NCBI GenBank assembly: GCA_003165595.1
Contig: PLWQ01000020.1
Coordinates: 83,335-147,334, forward strand
Reading direction: 5' to 3'
Source: Fibrobacterota bacterium
Lineage (GTDB): Bacteria > Fibrobacterota > Chitinivibrionia > Chitinivibrionales > FEN-1185
DNA length: 64,000 bases
Made by a program: the position numbers and the translations under genes. Positions 59,661 to 64,000 of the stretch are shown here, piece by piece; within the stretch, counting starts at the first letter, position 1; each line of letters opens with the position of its first letter. The notes beneath the pieces are model-generated. The model ran no database searches. It had not been told where the DNA came from and saw only the letters and a list, made by a program, of their open reading frames with translations.

Positions 59661-61898
59661 CTACGGGTAATCCAGCACACTCGATGATGCGGTGCCGCCC
59701 GTGCCGTTGATCACGTGGCTTATGGTTCCGCCGCCCAGCTTTTCGGTCACCATGTGATGCACCTTGACTCCCGCGACATTCGCGGGGACCTCGATCGCAT
59801 TGGTCGCGGTGACCCCGTTTCTGAACACGGAATACACGCCGAGGCCGCGGGCCTCATGGGTCTTTACTCCGTCGGACACCTTGTAAGAAGGATAGCCCAG
59901 GTCGGTGCTGCTGCTCGACCAGCTTGTATTGTCCGGAGGATCGTAGGGCATTTCGGACTGGTAGAAGTAGGTGCGGCCGTTGTTACCGTTCCACCAGGTC
60001 TGGTACGCCTGGGTGTGCTCGACGAACAGGCCGTACACTGTTACGTTGTTGCCGTTTACAATAAGGCCGTGCGCGTTCAGGTTGGATGTCCAACCCGCGC
60101 CCGCGCCGTGATCGGCCCGCCACAGCCACGTGTGGTCGAAAATCACGTCGTTGCTGTTGATAATCACGAAACTCGTGGCGAGGCCGTTGAATTGTCCGCC
60201 TGCCCTGCAGAAAATGTCGAACAGGCATATCGGGTTCCTGGCATGGTCGACCGTGGTGCCGGAATCGCCGATCTGCAGCAGAACCGGCGAGTTCTGCGTG
60301 CTTGCTTCAAAGAGAAAGCCGGCGACCTTGATGCCGTCGACATCGGAGACTTTCATGGCCGCGTTCCCGTTGGTGGGAATGAGCGACGGGTAGCCGATGC
60401 CGAGAACAACCGTGCCCGGCCGCGTCACCTGTATTGCGCTTTCCAAATTATAATTCCCCGGGGTGAACAGGATGTTTTTCCCCTGGACAAGCGCGGCATT
60501 GATGCTTGCCGCATTGTCGGAGGACTTGGTAATGTAAAAGAGGTCGATGGGCAGCTGCGCGCCGGGCGTGCCGCCATTTGCCCACGTGATCCCCAGTGTG
60601 CTGTCGCGACGCAGGTCCGGGACCATTACAAAGTAGTTTCCGTTTTTGTCAATTGCAAGGAACGGCTTTTCGGCCACCAGAGGGGTCTTGGCGACCACCG
60701 TGCGGTTAACTCCCGATTCCGAGGGCGCCCCGGTCACGCCGACAAAGACCATGTTCCATCCGCCGCCGCCCCAGCCGCCGTAGACGTCGTTCCTCGAAAA
60801 GTATTGTTGTTGCGATCCCGAGTTCACCGATCCGTCCACCTTGCAATCCGCGAGAAAGCCGCCGCTGGACCACCCGCCGTCGTCGAGCGCCATGTTGCCT
60901 TTTACGTGCATGCGGCGAACCGGAGCGCCCTGAGAAGCCGCCCAGGTGTTGGTGCCGCCCGTGGGCGTCACGCAGATGCCGGCGCATGCCTTCCAGAAGG
61001 TGCAGGTGGCATTGTAGTTCATCCATGCCGCCGAAGACTGCACCAGTCCGGTTATTTGGACGCTGTCCGGCGACAGGCCGAGCCCCAATGCCTCGGTGTA
61101 GAAGCCGACGTTGACATCAAGAGAATACGAGCCCGGCTTGAACAGCCACGCGTACCTGCCGGTGCCGAACTGCGCGGCCTGCTGCTGGCTGGAAATGGCG
61201 GAGATCTGGCTTTGCACCGTGGAGGTACTCATTGACGGATCGAAAATAAGCACGTTGGGGCCGAAATCCGGGGCTGCGCCCGCCGGGTTCATGGTGATGT
61301 TTACCGTGCCGGAGGCGATTGTTAATTGCTCCAGGTACGAGGCGTACCCTGCCTTGGTCGCCTGCAGCCAATCGAGGGCGGCCGACCTCTTGGGCGAGGC
61401 GGCGGCCGCAGGTGTTTTGCTGAAGACCGCTTCAGTTTCTCTCGCCGCCGGGATGATGGTGCCAGCCCACACGTCGCTACCGACCCTCACCCGCAGCAGA
61501 TACACGGAGCAGCCCAACCGGTCCAAATCGAAGGCTACCCGCGTATTGCCCGGGCACAGGTATCCATCGTAGATTGACGCAATGCGCACCCCGCGCATGT
61601 TGTAAAGAGCCGCGTTTACCCATGCGGCGCGCGCCATGGCAATTACGAACGATTTGTTTTTATACCCGATGCTGTTGACGACCGATGGTTGCGCGGCCGG
61701 AACATGGGTTGAGACCGTGCCCGACAGCGAATAGATGCCGTTTGGATCCGTGGTGTCGGCGGCGCCGGCGCCGACCAGTCGCACGATCACGCCCTCAAGA
61801 GCCTGACCTGCGGACGAACTAACTTTTCCGGAGATGGAAATGGTCTGGGAAGATGCGAGCGAAATCATGAGGAACACGAATGATAAAAACCGCTTCAC
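59661..61898 (-). CDS. Secreted right-handed beta-helix protein with N-terminal CarboxypepD-like and sorting-like domains
   Basis: A 745-residue exported protein; GTG start after AAAGGGG with signal peptide LSFVFLMISLASSQ. It begins with a carboxypeptidase-regulatory-like sandwich (ISGKVSSSAGQALEGVIVRLVG). Residues about 95-150 (AALYNMRGVRIASIYDG, RLGCSVYLLRVRVGS) resemble the FlgD-Ig/sorting domain that usually sits at the C-terminus. The remaining 540 residues match, by recollection, actinobacterial proteins labelled adenylyl cyclase or coagulation-factor-domain protein. Motifs are LFKPGSYSLDVNVGFYTEALGLG, NILFTPGNYNLESAIQVTRPG, VLGIGYPSLIPTNG, FDHTWLWRADHGAGAGW and PYDPPDN. This looks like a pectate-lyase-type beta-helix, perhaps a glycosidase; the substrate is unknown. 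Confidence 0.75.
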   Translation of the reverse strand: MKRFLSFVFLMISLASSQTISISGKVSSSAGQALEGVIVRLVGAGAADTTDPNGIYSLSGTVSTHVPAAQPSVVNSIGYKNKSFVIAMARAAWVNAALYNMRGVRIASIYDGYLCPGNTRVAFDLDRLGCSVYLLRVRVGSDVWAGTIIPAARETEAVFSKTPAAAASPKRSAALDWLQATKAGYASYLEQLTIASGTVNITMNPAGAAPDFGPNVLIFDPSMSTSTVQSQISAISSQQQAAQFGTGRYAWLFKPGSYSLDVNVGFYTEALGLGLSPDSVQITGLVQSSAAWMNYNATCTFWKACAGICVTPTGGTNTWAASQGAPVRRMHVKGNMALDDGGWSSGGFLADCKVDGSVNSGSQQQYFSRNDVYGGWGGGGWNMVFVGVTGAPSESGVNRTVVAKTPLVAEKPFLAIDKNGNYFVMVPDLRRDSTLGITWANGGTPGAQLPIDLFYITKSSDNAASINAALVQGKNILFTPGNYNLESAIQVTRPGTVVLGIGYPSLIPTNGNAAMKVSDVDGIKVAGFLFEASTQNSPVLLQIGDSGTTVDHARNPICLFDIFCRAGGQFNGLATSFVIINSNDVIFDHTWLWRADHGAGAGWTSNLNAHGLIVNGNNVTVYGLFVEHTQAYQTWWNGNNGRTYFYQSEMPYDPPDNTSWSSSSTDLGYPSYKVSDGVKTHEARGLGVYSVFRNGVTATNAIEVPANVAGVKVHHMVTEKLGGGTISHVINGTGGTASSSVLDYP

Positions 61899-62322
61899 GA
61901 AAGACCCCTTTCTTTGCCCCTGTCTTGGTTTTTGTCAACCGCTTAAACATCACGTGCCCCCCCCCAAAGTTTCGGTGTGTCGAGCTTCTGTTTCACGTTC
62001 CACCGCTTTTGCAAAGGATCAAATGCAGTGGTCGCTACTCAACGAAAAGTCCGGCCGCCTCGACACAGCCGGGTTCGAAGGGAAATATACCGAAATAGGA
62101 GCAAAATGCAGGAACTTTCTTTGCGGTGACTTTGTATCTTGCGAACAAATTCTCGCATAAACGATTGATATTGCAGGGAAACCAATCGCTTGCAGAGCTG
62201 TGGTGCCGATATTTTTGCGAACAAGATTTACAAATGGCCTGGCCTCAGGCCGGCTGCACGGGAATGTGCGGCAGAAAGGAGGGCGCCCATCGCCTCAGAT
62301 TTTTTCAACCCTTCAACTCTTC
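61899..62322. other. Intergenic region with a nine-C run and element fragment
   Basis: The 424-base gap shows no convincing gene. A run of nine C lies near 61957-61965. At 62222-62289 the words GGCCTGGCCTCAGGCCGGCTG and GGAGGGCGCCCA (split here) look like a decayed 3' end of the interspersed element in plus orientation. Low-complexity CAACCCTTCAACTC words precede the next stop. Confidence 0.45.
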
Positions 62323-62628
62323 TTAATGCATTTTCCCCGCAAATGCAAAAGACAGCTGAATGCTGATGGCTGCTATTCCTGCGAAGAACACAATCAGCCC
62401 GTAAATGTTTGCTTTTGAAAGCCTGCCAACGCGCGCCAGGATAAATCCAACCACGAGGTTGCCCAGCCCCCACAGAACATTGACAAGCGGAGATGACAAT
62501 CCTCTGCCGGGCGGGTTTGCAAACGGGCTGGGGAAGCTGTCGCCTGAGACTCCGTGGATATAGTGCGGGACGAAATTCGCCAGGAACAGGCCCGCGAAAA
62601 AGCACGCGACATAGTGATACCATTTCAT
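62323..62628 (-). CDS. Small hypothetical membrane protein
   Basis: A 101-residue protein with about three hydrophobic segments (YVACFFAGLFLANFVPHYIHG, LVNVLWGLGNLVVGFILA and IYGLIVFFAGIAAISIQLSF). ATG 62628 has AAGGAGGTCTTT upstream. The family is not recognised with confidence; similar short proteins are annotated as hypothetical membrane proteins in many bacteria. It stands alone. Confidence 0.7.
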   Translation of the reverse strand: MKWYHYVACFFAGLFLANFVPHYIHGVSGDSFPSPFANPPGRGLSSPLVNVLWGLGNLVVGFILARVGRLSKANIYGLIVFFAGIAAISIQLSFAFAGKMH

Positions 62629-63090
62629 AAAGACCTCCTTGGTTGAAGAAGAAAAAGCAGCAAAGTGACAAAGTTGAAAGAAATATGGATTGTTGCGGGA
62701 TGATTGCCAAGCAGATAATGTCCGGATCGAGTACCTTCAAGGCCCCTGTTCCAAGATATGTGTAAGATGAGAATCGAGATATGGAAAGGGCTCTGCCCTT
62801 TAAATCCCGTAGGGAAAATGCTTATTGTAAATCGCCCCTCCAAACCTCCCCTCGCCGGGGAGGCTTCCTACCGATGACTTGTCACAATATCCCGCCGATG
62901 AGCATTTCTAACGGGTGCCCGATGTTGCACTGCCGAGGCGGCGGGGCGCCCAATTTCTTCCTGTCTTGTGGAAAGTTCGGCAGGAAACACGCATTGCGCC
63001 ATGCACTATTTTAGATATGCGGAATGTGCATCGACATTGTCCGATTGCGCGGCAAATGCGGGCAAACGGAAGAACCAAAGGAGAAACGCA
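62629..63090. other. Intergenic region with element-end fragment
   Basis: No gene is convincing in this 462-base gap. GAGGCGGCGGGGCGCCCAA at about 62935-62953 repeats the GCGGGGCGCCCA word that closes the interspersed element (plus orientation). Palindromic CTCCCCTCGCCGGGGAG lies near 62847-62865. The ribosome site of the next gene is at its end. Confidence 0.45.
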
Positions 63091-63777
63091 ATGAAAGAAG
63101 TCCGGTCTGCTTCAACTCGCAGATTTTTGATCACGGCATTGCTGGCGACCTCGTCGATTTTTGCCCAAGCCCCCACAACCGCCAACACTCACAAGGAGGC
63201 GAATATGAAGAAGTCCATCGGAGCCAAGACCTTTGTTTTTCCCACTCCCGTTTTTGTCGTAGGATCGTACGACAAAGCCGATAAGCCGGATGCAATGGTC
63301 GTTGCCTGGGGTGGAATTTGTTGTTCCAAACCGCCGTGTGTTGCCATCTCAATAAGGGAAGCCACCTACACCTACGGCAATATCATGGCGCGCAAGGCGT
63401 TTACAATCAGCATTCCTTCCGAGAAATACATCCAGGAAGCCGATTACTTCGGGATGGTTTCCGGCCGCACGGAGGACAAATTCGCCGCCACGAAGCTCAC
63501 GCCCGTCAAGAGCGATCTGGTGGATGCGCCGTATGTAAAGGAGTTCCCTTTTGTCGTTGAATGCTCCGTAATCCAGACTGTCAAGATCGGATCACATACG
63601 ATGTTCGTGGGCGAAATCAAGGACGTAAAGGCCGACGAGGCGGTGCTGGGGAAGGACGACGCGCCGGACATCGAGAAGATAAAGCCCATGATTTTCGACC
63701 CGGTTGACCGCGCCTATTACGGCATCGGCAGCTATCTGGGCGATGCATTTGCGGAGGGAAAGAAGTTGCAGAAATAG
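63091..63777 (+). CDS. Flavin reductase-like protein with signal peptide; second start at 63205
   Basis: A 228-residue protein of the flavin reductase-like (FMN-binding split-barrel) family: [35 protein letters not shown] (in part), [14 protein letters not shown] and [24 protein letters not shown] are characteristic. The ATG at 63091 has AAAGGAG and opens a signal peptide ([18 protein letters not shown]), unusual for this normally cytosolic family. A second in-frame ATG at 63205 has AAGGAGGCGAAT and would give the standard 190-residue cytosolic form. Both starts have good ribosome sites. The double-Cys [10 protein letters not shown] is a feature of a subgroup. Partner enzyme unknown. Confidence 0.78.
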   Translation: MKEVRSASTRRFLITALLATSSIFAQAPTTANTHKEANMKKSIGAKTFVFPTPVFVVGSYDKADKPDAMVVAWGGICCSKPPCVAISIREATYTYGNIMARKAFTISIPSEKYIQEADYFGMVSGRTEDKFAATKLTPVKSDLVDAPYVKEFPFVVECSVIQTVKIGSHTMFVGEIKDVKADEAVLGKDDAPDIEKIKPMIFDPVDRAYYGIGSYLGDAFAEGKKLQK

Positions 63778-63921
63778 GAGTATGTGCCGAGGTCGTAGTC
63801 GTGGCATTCCGTCAATGGGGCCGGCTTGCGCGGTCCTGCTTTTTCTTGCTTGCGTGCGCGCTCCGGTGGTATACTAAGGGGAGTGCGGGGAAATTTGTTT
63901 CACCTGAACCCGGACCTTCCC

Positions 63922-64000
63922 ATGCCGCAAATCGCTTCCCGAATTCTATCTGCTGCAATTTTCTCTCTCTGCATTTTCTCTTTTTCACAGGCCGCCAATC
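63922..64000 (+). CDS. Start of a secreted protein, cut by the window end
   Basis: ATG 63922 opens a frame that stays open to the window edge. The 26 visible residues form a signal peptide: RILSAAIFSLCIFSFS, with likely cleavage after SQA. No clear ribosome site is seen, but a TATACT near 63870-63875 with TTGCTT 18 bases upstream could be its promoter. The function cannot be told. Confidence 0.5.
   Translation, partial: MPQIASRILSAAIFSLCIFSFSQAAN

Noticed and set aside
1-64000. CRISPR arrays, tRNA and rRNA genes
   Set aside because: No regular direct repeats with spacers, no tRNA-like cloverleaf with conserved arms and no rRNA sequence were noticed; a covariance search was not possible here.

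Overview
The window is a GC-rich bacterial chromosome segment with short operons on both strands, ordinary sigma70-type promoters and clear Shine-Dalgarno sites. Long secreted proteins combine carboxypeptidase-regulatory-like, Fn3, discoidin, beta-helix, FGE and Kelch modules. Two of them end in FlgD-Ig/type IX-like sorting domains (ends at 27760 and 29573). This suggests a Gram-negative member of the FCB group, perhaps a Fibrobacterota/Chitinivibrionia-like anaerobe. The assignment is inferred from protein style only; no rRNA gene is present.

Layout. 1-3269: end of dxr, rseP and an exported thioredoxin-fold protein. 3325-9913: a lipid or secondary-metabolite cluster with a U32 Fe-S protein, a dedicated ketosynthase and acyl carrier protein, a type III polyketide synthase, a UbiE-like and a second methyltransferase, and a TPR protein. 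10016-12422: PAS histidine kinase and a response regulator carrying a GHKL-like domain. 12751-17936: complete livKHMGF branched-chain amino-acid ABC operon. 18359-21955: small secreted protein, HDOD regulator, trxB. 22277-31163: giant secreted multidomain protein, a second sorted protein and an AT-rich trypsin-like lipoprotein. 31820-36623: rpmB, CDP-alcohol phosphatidyltransferase, YihY family, discoidin protein, and an MNT/HEPN pair whose HEPN partner is frameshifted. 36851-41882: lepA, a catalytically dead LepB-like protein, trpB and trpA on one strand. 42303-44985: Mur ligase, YkuD and LOG-family genes. 45018-45324: a 22-codon Lys-rich gene with its own promoter and terminator. 45605-52239: tex, then argS-rsfS-LytR_C-panD and a bifunctional-nuclease-like gene. 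52435-64000: secreted and lipoproteins, including an FGE/Fn3/Kelch protein, a beta-helix protein, an exported flavin-reductase-like protein and the start of another secreted protein.

Two points stand out. First, the 3.3-9.1 kb cluster reads as an oxygen-independent version of the phenolic-lipid/alkylquinone pathway: type III PKS plus methyltransferases, with a UbiU/V-like U32 Fe-S protein where aerobes use a flavin hydroxylase. Second, three intergenic regions (31416-31721, 34283-34454, 42003-42185) carry copies of one element whose first hairpin shows compensatory changes in all three copies. This points to a structured RNA or an RNA-bearing mobile repeat, with decayed or terminal fragments at several other loci.

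No rRNA, tRNA, CRISPR array, integrase or intact insertion sequence was found.
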